This document shows, piece by piece, positions 54,774-63,207 of a stretch of 64,000 nucleotides of DNA; positions within the stretch are counted from its first letter, which is position 1, and the number at the start of each line of letters is the position of its first letter. The stretch is from Flavobacterium sp. GTDB lineage: Bacteria; Bacteroidota; Bacteroidia; Flavobacteriales; Flavobacteriaceae. The stretch covers positions 310,001 through 374,000 of the forward strand of contig NZ_JBCNKR010000005.1 in NCBI RefSeq assembly GCF_039595935.1. The letters run 5' to 3'. The notes below the pieces were generated by a model. It made no database searches, had not been told where the DNA came from, and saw nothing but the letters and a program-made list of their open reading frames with translations. A program made the position numbers and the translations under genes.

Positions 54774-56025
54774 TAATATTTTTTCTGTCTAATAAAATTT
54801 CATCATAAAGTTTCATATAGTTTTCTGTTACAATTGACGAACTAAAATTCTCAACAATTTTTGTTCTTGAATTAACAGAAAGCTGTTTATGATTATCATC
54901 ATTTAAAACCCATTGAATACCATTTGCTAAATCTTCCTTTTCGAATGGTCTAGCCAAATATCCCGTTTTAAAATGCTCAACAATATCTAATAATCCTGTA
55001 TGCCCAAAAGCAACTACTGGAGTACCACATGACATCGCTTCGATTGCAACTTGTGGTAATGTTTCTTGCAAACTAGGTACAACTACTAAATCAACCGCAT
55101 TATACAAGGAAACTAAACTAACATCATCACTCAAATGACCTAAATAATGTGTTTTAAATTTTAAAAAATCTTTCTCTTTAGGTTCACTACTTCCAAAAAT
55201 AACCAACTCAATATTATCATTGTCTAATAACTCTAATGCTCCTTTCAATTCTTGATATCCTTTATTAATGTCACTTGTAGCAACCATCGCTCCAAATAAT
55301 ACTAATTTTTTATCTTTAGGAAATTTCCACAAATTTCTTGATAATTCCTTATCGAAAGGAGAAAATAAATCTGTGTCAATAGGATTTGGAAGATTAACGA
55401 TTTTATGTGTTTTAAACAACGTACTCTCTTTTGCGCAATTTGTAATCCATTGACTCAAACCAATAATAACCATATTAGGTATTTTAGAGTATGTTTTCTT
55501 TTTTCGATTAAAAACATACCTACTCAAATCATTTTCCTTATCGCTGCCTAGTCTTGGGCAACTTCCACAATTTGCTTTATATTTATTGCAATCCCACATA
55601 ATATGACACCCTCCTGTGAAGGCCCAATTATCATGCAATGTCCAAACAATTTGCGCTTTAATTTTTGCTAAATCTTCAACTTTAATCATTCCTCCACAAA
55701 TCCAATGTAAGTGAACAATATCAGGATTAAATGCATTTATTTGATTAACAACATTATTAAAACCTAACCATGAGGGACTAAAAAGTGTTTTATTTTTTTT
55801 TTTATAAAATCTTAGTGGAATCAAATCTAATATATGCTTGATTTTAGCAAGTAACTCTTGAAAAAGGCTATTTGGAAAAGCATGTACTGTGTAATCATCA
55901 CTTAATTTGCGCTGCACGAGCATAGTACTATCAACTCCTTTTAATAAAAGAGATTTATGCAATCTATATGCTGCTCTTGCTGCTCCACCAACATTATCAA
56001 ATGAATTAACTATTAATATTTTCAT
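54766..56025 (-). CDS. GT4 glycosyltransferase with cysteine-rich loop
   Basis: A 419-residue GT4 protein opening MKILIVNSFDNVGGAARAAYRLH. The acceptor domain includes IVHLHWICGG and WTLHDNWAFTGGC, followed by a four-cysteine stretch (GCHIMWDC, then NCGSC; near residues 137-155) that may bind a metal or stabilise the loop. The donor domain has LVLFGAMVATSDINKGYQEL, HYLGHLSDDVSLVSLYNAVDLVVVPSL, and Ex7E motif ETLPQVAIEAMSCGTPVV. This cysteine-rich form is frequent in O-antigen loci. It overlaps the polymerase gene by eight bases. Confidence 0.9.
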   Translation of the reverse strand: MKILIVNSFDNVGGAARAAYRLHKSLLLKGVDSTMLVQRKLSDDYTVHAFPNSLFQELLAKIKHILDLIPLRFYKKKNKTLFSPSWLGFNNVVNQINAFNPDIVHLHWICGGMIKVEDLAKIKAQIVWTLHDNWAFTGGCHIMWDCNKYKANCGSCPRLGSDKENDLSRYVFNRKKKTYSKIPNMVIIGLSQWITNCAKESTLFKTHKIVNLPNPIDTDLFSPFDKELSRNLWKFPKDKKLVLFGAMVATSDINKGYQELKGALELLDNDNIELVIFGSSEPKEKDFLKFKTHYLGHLSDDVSLVSLYNAVDLVVVPSLQETLPQVAIEAMSCGTPVVAFGHTGLLDIVEHFKTGYLARPFEKEDLANGIQWVLNDDNHKQLSVNSRTKIVENFSSSIVTENYMKLYDEILLDRKNIND

Positions 56026-56159
56026 TATCTCTTGAACTTAATTTTATTATAAAGTATAAATTCAAGGATGCGATATCTATTTATCATTTAAACTTTAGAA
56101 TTATTTAAAAAAATTTGAAGAAATTCAATCCTCTAAATTTATTATAAGAAATTACAGAA

Positions 56160-56182
56160 CAATAAAAAACACTTATAAGTGC
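56160..56182 (-). terminator. Weak terminator-like palindrome after the 56186 gene
   Basis: On the minus strand GCACTTATAAGTGT followed by TTTTTATT lies four bases after the stop of the unknown gene at 56186. The core CACTTATAAGTG (56170-56181) is a perfect 12-base palindrome, giving a five-bp stem with a short loop. Together with the 160-base gap downstream (56026-56185, otherwise without recognisable content) it may limit read-through. Weak stem, so low certainty. Confidence 0.4.
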
Positions 56183-56185
56183 ATC

Positions 56186-57211
56186 TTATTTTAACGCTTT
56201 TTTTAATTCTACTGAACTTTTTAAATATTGTAGTCCAAAAAAATCTTTAACAAATATTAAATCGTCTGAATTTGGATTTTCAGATAAAATAGACATTAAT
56301 TTTTTCTGTATTTGATAATAATCAACCATATGATCTTCTGCTTCTATAAAACCAATTCTATTGATATGCTCCTCATTTCCTTTTTCTGCAGAAAATTCAC
56401 TTTTTTGACTAAATAATTTAATTTTTTTATTTAAACATAAGCAATAGGCAATATAAGTTCCTATTTCATTAGAGATTACAAAATCTGATAATTCGATAAT
56501 TGATCTAAGTCTATTCAAGAAAAACATATCGTTTATATGCCCAGCTGTAGTAACTTTATAACCTTTTTGTATATATTTTTCTGCTCTACCAATTTGAATA
56601 TCTTTCCAATACAAACAAACCAATACACTATCAAATTCTTTTTCAATTTTATATTTGTCTATGTTCTTAATAAAAAAATCTGTATCAAAACTACTCAAAA
56701 CCCCATCTATAGAGTGGAATGGAAAAACTAATAATGTTTTGCCCATTTCTTTTTTTATTTTATCTTTTTCTTCTATTGATAATAAAGAATCCGCATAATG
56801 AATATAAGGTCCAATTTTAATAACATTTAAACCATCCGAATATTTTTTTTGCAAATATTTTTCCCTATAATCACTAAATGTAAATACTATATCTCCCTTT
56901 ATATATTTTTCAGACACAAAACTGGAGAATATAAAACCATGTTCATTTGTAATTTTACTTTTCAAATTTGATAATCCAATATATTTTGAAATCACCTGGT
57001 TAAAACCGTAAAACTGTATTTCATTTGGATAGAAAAAAGGCGCAATATTCTTAGCTAATTCATTATAATTAAATAAATCTATCTTTTTTCTTCGATAACA
57101 TTCTTCTGTCATTTTTTGAATTTCTTTAGAATTTTTCAATTTCAACAACAGGTAAATATAATTTCTAGATATGGAAAATTTTAAAAAATATTCTATAATC
57201 TTTCTTTTCAT
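56186..57211 (-). CDS. Unknown protein of the polysaccharide locus
   Basis: A 341-residue soluble protein I do not recognise. The centre has KTLLVFPFHSIDG (about residues 152-165) and VLVCLYWKDIQIGRAEKYIQKGYKVTTAGH, and the end has LSDFVISNEIGTYIAYCLCLNKKIKLFS. This pattern of a His-Ser element and a SNEIGT element is like the nucleotide-binding half of a GT-B-fold enzyme. No TM segment or signal. Its start overlaps the wzx stop by four bases, so it is probably part of the same repeat-unit pathway. A transferase role is a guess. Confidence 0.6.
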   Translation of the reverse strand: MKRKIIEYFLKFSISRNYIYLLLKLKNSKEIQKMTEECYRRKKIDLFNYNELAKNIAPFFYPNEIQFYGFNQVISKYIGLSNLKSKITNEHGFIFSSFVSEKYIKGDIVFTFSDYREKYLQKKYSDGLNVIKIGPYIHYADSLLSIEEKDKIKKEMGKTLLVFPFHSIDGVLSSFDTDFFIKNIDKYKIEKEFDSVLVCLYWKDIQIGRAEKYIQKGYKVTTAGHINDMFFLNRLRSIIELSDFVISNEIGTYIAYCLCLNKKIKLFSQKSEFSAEKGNEEHINRIGFIEAEDHMVDYYQIQKKLMSILSENPNSDDLIFVKDFFGLQYLKSSVELKKALK

Positions 57212-58620
57212 TTATTTTGTATATTTTTTGTGTAATTATTTTTATAAAAAAAGACTAAAATGAGCAATAAAACAGAAGTTATTAGCAACTTATATATATA
57301 ATTAACTTCTACTAAAAAAAGAACTGCTATAAAACAGAATATTGTTGTTAAAAACCAAATTAGAGGTTTAAAATTGATTATAGCAATTTCTCTATAATCC
57401 TTCAAGAAAAAAACGCCATAGCCCATTATCAAATAACTGAAGAATAACACAAAAGCAGGAACTTTAAAACCTAAAGTGGGAATTAGCAAAAAATTAGATA
57501 TTACACAAAAAATTCCCGCTCCAAAAGTAACTTTCCAAAGATTTCTAGTTTTTTCATTATAGAATAAAAAACTTCCAGTGCCAAAATACATAGGTCTGTA
57601 ACTATGCCCCATTATGAAGACTATTGCTAAAAAATATGTAGCTTGTAAATGATCATTTTTAACGATTAAATAAAAAATTTCTTTCATCCATATACATCCT
57701 AGAGTAACGGCAATTAAAAAGGTACCCTGAATTATCCAAATTAAATTGCGAATTGAAGTATATTCTTTGTTTCTCATTAATTGAAACAATATTGGACCTA
57801 CTGCTGTGTTTATTGCACCAACAAATAAAGCCATTAAATTTCCAAATGTTGCGGCGAAACCGTAAAATCCAATTTGAACAGTCGCAACCATATAATACTT
57901 TAATATTAAACTGTCAGCAGAACCAAGTAAAAATGAACCATAATAATGAGGAATCATTGGTAAAGAAACCTTTAAACCTTTTTTAATTACAATCGTTTTG
58001 AAATGATAAATAGGTCTTATACCTAATTTATAATGTAAAGGATACCAATATGAAACATTTAATAATAAAGTCGATACACAAGTTGAAAAAAACCATCCCA
58101 TGTAATGCAATTCAAAAATTACAATAGTTACATAATTTAATATTATTGATATAAAAGAGACTATTATAGTTCGAACTACAACTTGTTTTGGCTGCTGATT
58201 TAACTGATAATATAATTGACCAATATCAGCAGTTGGACCAAATAAAACTATAGGTATTACATTAAATACAATAATTAGGAATACATTATCACGAGCTTCT
58301 AAAGGAACAATATAGTATATTATTCCTGCTAGTAAAATAGAATAGATAACCATCCATAGGTTTAAAAAACCATAAAATTGAGCCCATCTTTTCTTATAAT
58401 GATTATTGTGTTTATAAAATACATTGGTTAAAGGTAAATTAAGACCTAGCATTGCTAAAACACCAATAAGTCCCATACTTGAGTTTAACAATGATTGCAC
58501 CCCATAATCTACTGGATTTAAAACTGCTGTAAAAATTGGCAGCATTAACAGATTAATTATTTTAGGTATAAATGGGGCTAAACCATATATTAAACTATGC
58601 GAAATAACTTTTTTAAACAT
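57208..58620 (-). CDS. wzx: Oligosaccharide flippase (Wzx)
   Basis: A 470-residue MATE-like flippase with 12-14 TM segments, moving undecaprenyl-linked repeat units across the inner membrane. The N-terminal SLIYGLAPFIPKIINLLMLPIFTAVLNPVDYGVQSLL region (residues about 9-45) is typical of the polysaccharide-exporting flippases of PF01943/PF13440. A basic stretch (KHNNHYKKRW) lies in an early loop. Partner to the Wzy-like polymerase at 53514. A small hairpin lies 11 bases before its ATG. Confidence 0.92.
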   Translation of the reverse strand: MFKKVISHSLIYGLAPFIPKIINLLMLPIFTAVLNPVDYGVQSLLNSSMGLIGVLAMLGLNLPLTNVFYKHNNHYKKRWAQFYGFLNLWMVIYSILLAGIIYYIVPLEARDNVFLIIVFNVIPIVLFGPTADIGQLYYQLNQQPKQVVVRTIIVSFISIILNYVTIVIFELHYMGWFFSTCVSTLLLNVSYWYPLHYKLGIRPIYHFKTIVIKKGLKVSLPMIPHYYGSFLLGSADSLILKYYMVATVQIGFYGFAATFGNLMALFVGAINTAVGPILFQLMRNKEYTSIRNLIWIIQGTFLIAVTLGCIWMKEIFYLIVKNDHLQATYFLAIVFIMGHSYRPMYFGTGSFLFYNEKTRNLWKVTFGAGIFCVISNFLLIPTLGFKVPAFVLFFSYLIMGYGVFFLKDYREIAIINFKPLIWFLTTIFCFIAVLFLVEVNYIYKLLITSVLLLILVFFYKNNYTKNIQNK

Positions 58621-58630
58621 AAAAACTACA

Positions 58631-58653
58631 TTTTCACTTTTATAGATAGTGAA
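58631..58653 (-). promoter_or_regulatory. Small hairpin in the wzx leader
   Basis: TTTCACT (58631-58637) and AGTGAAA (58647-58653) form a seven-bp stem with a nine-base loop, ending 11 bases upstream of the wzx ATG and after the sialidase-like lipoprotein gene. It may be a leader element or attenuator. Nothing else recognisable in this 50-base gap. Confidence 0.3.
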
Positions 58654-58670
58654 ATAGATTCTAAATAGAT

Positions 58671-59699
58671 TTAAATATCGAGTGTATTCAAATCTATTTG
58701 CGAAAGATAAATTGATGTGCCATATTGATTTTCATGTGCCGAATAATAGCTCATCCATAAAATATTATCTTTTAAAATCATCCCTGCATAAGAACAATCT
58801 CCACCACTAGGAAGCTCTAAAAGTTTTTTATATTTATTTAATTCTACATCATATACTCCTAAAATCAATCTTTGACCTTCTCTTCCAGAAACTAACATTT
58901 TATTCTGATCTAATAATAAAAAATTAGGCCCACCGAAACTAGTAACCGGTATTTCTCCAAACCAATCCCATTCTAATTCTGGTTTTTTTGATTTTCCAAT
59001 TATTGCACTTCCAGAGCTTCTTCTTGCAAGAATAAAAAATTCTCCGTTTTTACTGATACGAATTGTCGCTTCATTAGGTAAATTTGTAATTTTTTTAAAA
59101 ACATTAGTTTTTCTAAAAAATTCTCCATCATTACTAACATATAAATCAAAAATACCATTTAAATTATAACCTACAGAGTAAGCTTTATTTTCAAACCAAG
59201 TAATTCTCCATGGCCAAGCTTGATTGCCCTGAGTTTTTGATTGAGAATCTTTAACATTGTCAAGAACAACGCTCTTTAATTCTTTCCAGCCGCTAGTCGA
59301 AGAATAATATGAAATATAATCTGAAAAACCTGTCAGTTCTTTGTTTGTATAGGTAGATCCGTGAATATAAAGCATTAATTTCCCATTATTCTGAGAAAAT
59401 TTCGGATCTCTTAAATCAATTCCAGAAACATTAAATTCTTTTATCAGTGTCCATTTTTTTCCATCAGAACTACTTAACATTTTTACAATTCCATCTGTGC
59501 CTAACGCATGTGAATCTGATTCTCTGAAAACTAAAAAAAACTGATTATTAAAAAAAACTAAGTCTGTAAAAGCTTGATGCTTGCCTTTATCATTTGTTAA
59601 TCTTTTGACGATAATAGAACTATTATCATCATTATCTTGTGAAGTACAAGATGTGCAAAATAAAACCCCAAAAAATAAACTTAGTAAAATTCTCTTCAT
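58671..59699 (-). CDS. Sialidase-like beta-propeller lipoprotein
   Basis: A 342-residue lipoprotein. A signal peptide ends in FCTSC with the lipid-bearing Cys18. The following TSQDNDDNS is acidic, as in flavobacterial surface-export lipoproteins. The mature part reads as repeated beta-blades, with degenerate Asp-box motifs SSSDGKKWTLI (about residues 76-86) and VSNDGEFFRKT, plus LRDPKFSQNNGKLMLY and WPWRITWFENKAYSVGY. This is the beta-propeller fold of sialidases and related exo-glycosidases. Conserved catalytic residues cannot be confirmed. It lies between wzx and the PseI-like gene, which is unusual for a biosynthetic locus. Confidence 0.65.
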   Translation of the reverse strand: MKRILLSLFFGVLFCTSCTSQDNDDNSSIIVKRLTNDKGKHQAFTDLVFFNNQFFLVFRESDSHALGTDGIVKMLSSSDGKKWTLIKEFNVSGIDLRDPKFSQNNGKLMLYIHGSTYTNKELTGFSDYISYYSSTSGWKELKSVVLDNVKDSQSKTQGNQAWPWRITWFENKAYSVGYNLNGIFDLYVSNDGEFFRKTNVFKKITNLPNEATIRISKNGEFFILARRSSGSAIIGKSKKPELEWDWFGEIPVTSFGGPNFLLLDQNKMLVSGREGQRLILGVYDVELNKYKKLLELPSGGDCSYAGMILKDNILWMSYYSAHENQYGTSIYLSQIDLNTLDI

Positions 59700-59705
59700 A
59701 AAAAA

Positions 59706-60743
59706 TTAGCTTATGTGAATTTGTTTCAATGCATCTCCTTTTTCTAAATCTACCACTACTTTTTTACCAAGAATATCTTTTAAAAATTTTGGATGCATTC
59801 CAAATCCTGGCCTAATTGAACGAACATTATTTTCAGTAATAATTTCACCTGATTTAATATTTTCGACAACGTATAATGATCTTGAAAAATCTTTCCCTTT
59901 TCTTTGTTTTTCTGTTAGCTTATAATCAACAACTCCAATAGCGCTTTCAGCTTCGCGTACAGCTTTTACCATTTCACTAAACTCTTCTTCATTCATTGAG
60001 AAAGAAGCATCAGGCCCTCCAATAGCTCGATCTAAGATAAAGTGCTTCTCTATTATTTTTGCACCAAAACAAGTTGCTACAATAGGTACTGTAGACCCCA
60101 TTGTATGATCAGACAAGCCACTAATTACATTATATCGTTCTGCTAAATCCTTTACCATAGACATATTGGCTTCATTAATCGGAGCTGGATAGCTAGAAGT
60201 GCATTTTAATAGTGCTATATCCTTATTTCCCATTCTCCTGCATGCATCTAATGCCAGTTCAATGTCTGTTTGTTCAGAAATACCTGTAGAAATAATAACT
60301 GGTTTTCCTTTTGAAGCAACATATTCAATTAAAGGTATGTCAGTGATTTCAAATGAAGCGATTTTGTAAGCAGGAACATTTAGTTTTTCAAGAAAATCAA
60401 CTGCTGTCTTATCAAATGGAGAAGAAAAGCAAATTAGTCCTTCTTCTTCTGCAACCTTAAATAATTCTTCATGCCACTCCCATGGTGTATAGGCTTCTTG
60501 ATATAGTTTATGTAAATTTTGTCCATTCCAAATTGTTCCGTTAATGATAAAATCGTCTTTGTCACAATCTATAGTCATTGTATCAGCAGTGTATGTTTGC
60601 AATTTGATACAATCTGCACCAGCTCTTTTAGCTGCTCTTATAGTATCTAAGGCTGTTTTTAAATTACCGTTATGATTTGCTGATAATTCAGCAATTATAA
60701 AAACTGGTGATGTACTATTTATTTCTATGTTTCCTAACTTCAT
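59706..60743 (-). CDS. pseI: Pseudaminic-type nonulosonic acid synthase (PseI)
   Basis: A 345-residue PEP-dependent synthase. N-terminal VFIIAELSANHNGNLKTALDTIRAAKRAGADCIKLQTY (15-52) has the AELSANHN hallmark of PseI rather than NeuB (which has AEIGxNHxG). CFSSPFDKTAVDFL, YKIASFEITDIPLI, IISTGISEQ, SYPAPINEANM and GLSDHTMGSTVPIVA follow. A C-terminal SAF domain occupies about the last 65 residues (from YVVENIKSGEIIT). It makes pseudaminic acid (or an analogue) from 2,4-diacetamido-2,4,6-trideoxy-altrose. It is six bases from the lipoprotein gene and ten bases from the deacetylase. Confidence 0.93.
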   Translation of the reverse strand: MKLGNIEINSTSPVFIIAELSANHNGNLKTALDTIRAAKRAGADCIKLQTYTADTMTIDCDKDDFIINGTIWNGQNLHKLYQEAYTPWEWHEELFKVAEEEGLICFSSPFDKTAVDFLEKLNVPAYKIASFEITDIPLIEYVASKGKPVIISTGISEQTDIELALDACRRMGNKDIALLKCTSSYPAPINEANMSMVKDLAERYNVISGLSDHTMGSTVPIVATCFGAKIIEKHFILDRAIGGPDASFSMNEEEFSEMVKAVREAESAIGVVDYKLTEKQRKGKDFSRSLYVVENIKSGEIITENNVRSIRPGFGMHPKFLKDILGKKVVVDLEKGDALKQIHIS

Positions 60744-60753
60744 AATAATATAA

Positions 60754-61464
60754 CTAATTTATTGATCTTACTAAACAAAAAGCTTCTGCAAAATTATTAC
60801 CTATAACTATTCCCCATCTTTGAGCTTGAATTCGTAATGCTTCTGGTGAACGAGGATGTGGATATTCTCTACGTTCAAATTCGTAACTTTCCATTCCTTT
60901 AATTTTTGCATTAATATCTTCCTCTGATACACTAAAAAATAAATTTGGCAAAAAATGTCTCGGATCTGTAGAAGATCTCCATTCTGTCCCTGAAGGAGTT
61001 TCAAAAGTTATTATGACTTTAACTTTTTCATTTTTCATTGGTCTGCAAGAAGTTATAACAGATTCAAAAGTTCTTTGATGATCAATATTTACATCTCCAC
61101 CATGATGTGTAAAAATTACATCTGGATTAAAAAGACTCTTTTCTTTTTCAATGGTTTTTACTATATCAAGCAAAGCTACTGAATCAAAACGATTATCTGG
61201 AAAATCATAAATACTTGTACTGTGATAACCAATAGCTAATTGAGCTTTTTTTATATTTTCTCGATGAATGGATAATTCTTTCTCCCATACATTTACATCT
61301 CTTGTATCTGATCTTGATGTTATTCCTTCTCCCAGGATTACAACATGAGTCTGAACATTATATTCCTTTATTAATTTATGAAATGTAGCTCCTAATCCTA
61401 GTAATTCATCATCAGGATGTGCAACAACAATCATTATTTTTTTATTTCTTAAAGATTCGAACAT
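60754..61464 (-). CDS. PIG-L/LmbE-type deacetylase
   Basis: A 236-residue zinc-dependent deacetylase of the LmbE/PIG-L family. The metal motif VAHPDDELLGLGAT (14-27) and the HxxH-type late ligands in THHGGDVNIDHQR (about residues 115-127) are present. VILGEGITSRSD and YDFPDNRFDS are also family-typical. It removes an N-acetyl group from a sugar. The ATG at 61464 overlaps the formyltransferase-like gene by 23 bases; a second Met at 61434 is possible. Placed between PseI and the formyltransferase, it may remove an acetyl group before another acyl group is added. Confidence 0.9.
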   Translation of the reverse strand: MFESLRNKKIMIVVAHPDDELLGLGATFHKLIKEYNVQTHVVILGEGITSRSDTRDVNVWEKELSIHRENIKKAQLAIGYHSTSIYDFPDNRFDSVALLDIVKTIEKEKSLFNPDVIFTHHGGDVNIDHQRTFESVITSCRPMKNEKVKVIITFETPSGTEWRSSTDPRHFLPNLFFSVSEEDINAKIKGMESYEFERREYPHPRSPEALRIQAQRWGIVIGNNFAEAFCLVRSIN

Positions 61465-62125
61465 TGGCCTTTATTATTTCTTGAGTTTCATCAAAACTGG
61501 CGTTATCAAACTCAAATTTTAAATTATTTGTTTCTATATATCCATTTGGATAACCTTCACAATCAAGCATCCTAATATAATCATATACTTCTTGTAGTTC
61601 ATTTAATAAAATCAAATTACTATCCTCTTTTTTTCTTCTTTTAAATTCAACCACCTCGCCAACTTGTGGTTTTGCAACAATTTTGTTATTTATAATATCA
61701 AAAATCATATTTTCGATTATTCCTGACGCACGAAGAAAAATTTCAGATGCTGTACCATACAACTCTAGAGGGGCTTTTAAATAAATATCTCCTGTATCTA
61801 GTCCTTCTTCTACTCTCAAAGCAGATATTTTGGTTGATTTATAACCTCTAACAATTAAATTCTGCAAGGGACTACCACCTCTTCCAAATGGAAGATCTGT
61901 CATATGAAAAACAATACATTCATATTTATCAAATATTTCCTTTGGTATAATATGTGACCAATGTGGAATAAAAATTTTGGTTGGATTAATTTTTTTTAAA
62001 TTGTCAAGATTAAAATCTTTTTTTGAATCAATCATAAACCATTTATCATTGCTAAAAAAAACTTCTAGATTACTAAAAAGCTCTTTGTGCCAGCTTTTTT
62101 CTGACAGAATTAAATATCTAAACAT
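61442..62125 (-). CDS. Formyltransferase-like protein (Fmt/ArnA N-terminal family)
   Basis: A 227-residue protein of the formyltransferase family. FHMTDLPFGRGGSP (73-86) aligns with the HxSLLPxYRGxxP motif; GYKSTKISALRVEEGLDTGDIYLKAPL (94-120) aligns with the substrate region, including Asp113. His74 and Asp113 of the Asn-His-Asp catalytic set are present, but the Asn position, two residues before the His, is Val72. The N-terminal Rossmann half is shortened. This may be a diverged sugar N-formyltransferase using N10-formyl-THF. The gene context (deacetylase, GNATs, PseI) supports a sugar substrate. Activity is not certain. Confidence 0.75.
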   Translation of the reverse strand: MFRYLILSEKSWHKELFSNLEVFFSNDKWFMIDSKKDFNLDNLKKINPTKIFIPHWSHIIPKEIFDKYECIVFHMTDLPFGRGGSPLQNLIVRGYKSTKISALRVEEGLDTGDIYLKAPLELYGTASEIFLRASGIIENMIFDIINNKIVAKPQVGEVVEFKRRKKEDSNLILLNELQEVYDYIRMLDCEGYPNGYIETNNLKFEFDNASFDETQEIIKANVRIFKK

Positions 62126-62137
62126 GATTAATTTAAA

Positions 62138-62596
62138 TTAATATTCAAAAAATGCAAAATCCGGATCATTTATTAGTAATTGTTTAAATCCTAATTTAAT
62201 AAACACCGAAGAAGATGCTTCATTATATTTTTTTACAGTAGCCTTAAATTTAAATGTTTTAAATTTTTTCAGTAAAAGGTTTACTATTTGTGTTCCAAGA
62301 CCCTGGCCTCTATAATTGTAATCAATAGAATAATCAATATGCCATACGGAATCAATTTCATCTATTCGTATTTGCCCAAATGAATTATTTCCATCACTTA
62401 AAATGAACATTTGCGTTTTGGAACTATTCATTTTTTTCTCAAACCAGATTATATGCTTTTCCCAAGTAATTGTATCCTGATTGATTGCATTTTTTCTAAC
62501 ATGCATATCATTTGCCCAGTTAAATAATAACTTTGTATCATTTTCTTTAACTTCTCTTAAAAAAAGGATATCTTGTTTAATTATAAGATTTTGCAT
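62138..62596 (-). CDS. GNAT acetyltransferase
   Basis: A 152-residue GNAT-fold acetyltransferase, acetyl-CoA dependent. ILFLREVKENDTKLLFNWAND (9-29) opens the fold and the motif A region IDYSIDYNYRGQGLGTQIVNLLL (about residues 86-108) shows the Arg/Gln-x-x-Gly pyrophosphate loop (RGQGLGT). VKKYNEASSSVFIKLGF is the second acceptor-side signature. By position in the pseudaminic-type block it is a candidate for the 4-amino N-acetyltransferase (PseH role). It overlaps the next GNAT gene by 20 bases. Confidence 0.85.
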   Translation of the reverse strand: MQNLIIKQDILFLREVKENDTKLLFNWANDMHVRKNAINQDTITWEKHIIWFEKKMNSSKTQMFILSDGNNSFGQIRIDEIDSVWHIDYSIDYNYRGQGLGTQIVNLLLKKFKTFKFKATVKKYNEASSSVFIKLGFKQLLINDPDFAFFEY

Positions 62597-63161
62597 TTAT
62601 AAATTTTGAATGAATAACTACATCAATGAATTTACCATCAAAAAAACAATGATTTTTTAAAACAGCTTCTTTCTGATATCCTTCAGTTTCGATAACCTCA
62701 TACAAATGAGGTCTTAGATCAAATGCATAAGTATATATTTTGTAAAGATTTAATTCATTAAAAGCAACAATTTCAATTAATCTTAAATAATTTGACCAAT
62801 ATTTTTTGAAATTATCCTTCTGTAACTTAGTATTCATCACAAAAGATATCTCTGCATTTTTATCAATCCAATTAATATGAACCAAGCCTCCATAACCTAT
62901 ACATATATCATTCTCCAAAAAAGAAAATAAAATCTGTCTCGGCCTTTCCTGATTAAAAAGATTAGCTATAACATCATCAAAATAGTGATCTTGATCTTCA
63001 ATTGTAAGTGGCTTATCCTGACGTAAATGATAAATTTGTTCGTTCCGCCAATTCATTATTTCAAGTCGATCTTCATAACGAATCGGTATAATTTTAAAAT
63101 TATCTAAACTGAAAAAAGATTTTTCCAGACAGACATACTTAGCTCCTTTTTTAAACATCAC
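62577..63161 (-). CDS. GNAT acetyltransferase (RimJ/RimL-like)
   Basis: A 194-residue GNAT protein. The fold runs from FKIIPIRYEDRLEIMNWRNEQI (22-43) through CIGYGGLVHINWIDKNAEISFVM to FNELNLYKIYTYAFDLRPHLYEVIETEGYQKEAV. The acetyl-CoA pyrophosphate loop is not of the standard RxxGxG type (LQKDNFKKYWSNYL in its place), so it is a diverged member. The RimJ/RimL-like shape resembles PseH. Two different GNATs next to PseI suggest two acylation steps or a duplicated one. Confidence 0.8.
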   Translation of the reverse strand: MMFKKGAKYVCLEKSFFSLDNFKIIPIRYEDRLEIMNWRNEQIYHLRQDKPLTIEDQDHYFDDVIANLFNQERPRQILFSFLENDICIGYGGLVHINWIDKNAEISFVMNTKLQKDNFKKYWSNYLRLIEIVAFNELNLYKIYTYAFDLRPHLYEVIETEGYQKEAVLKNHCFFDGKFIDVVIHSKFINAKSYN

Positions 63162-63207
63162 AATAATTTATTTTCAACTTTAATATTTTGTTAAATAGTA
63201 ATAAATT

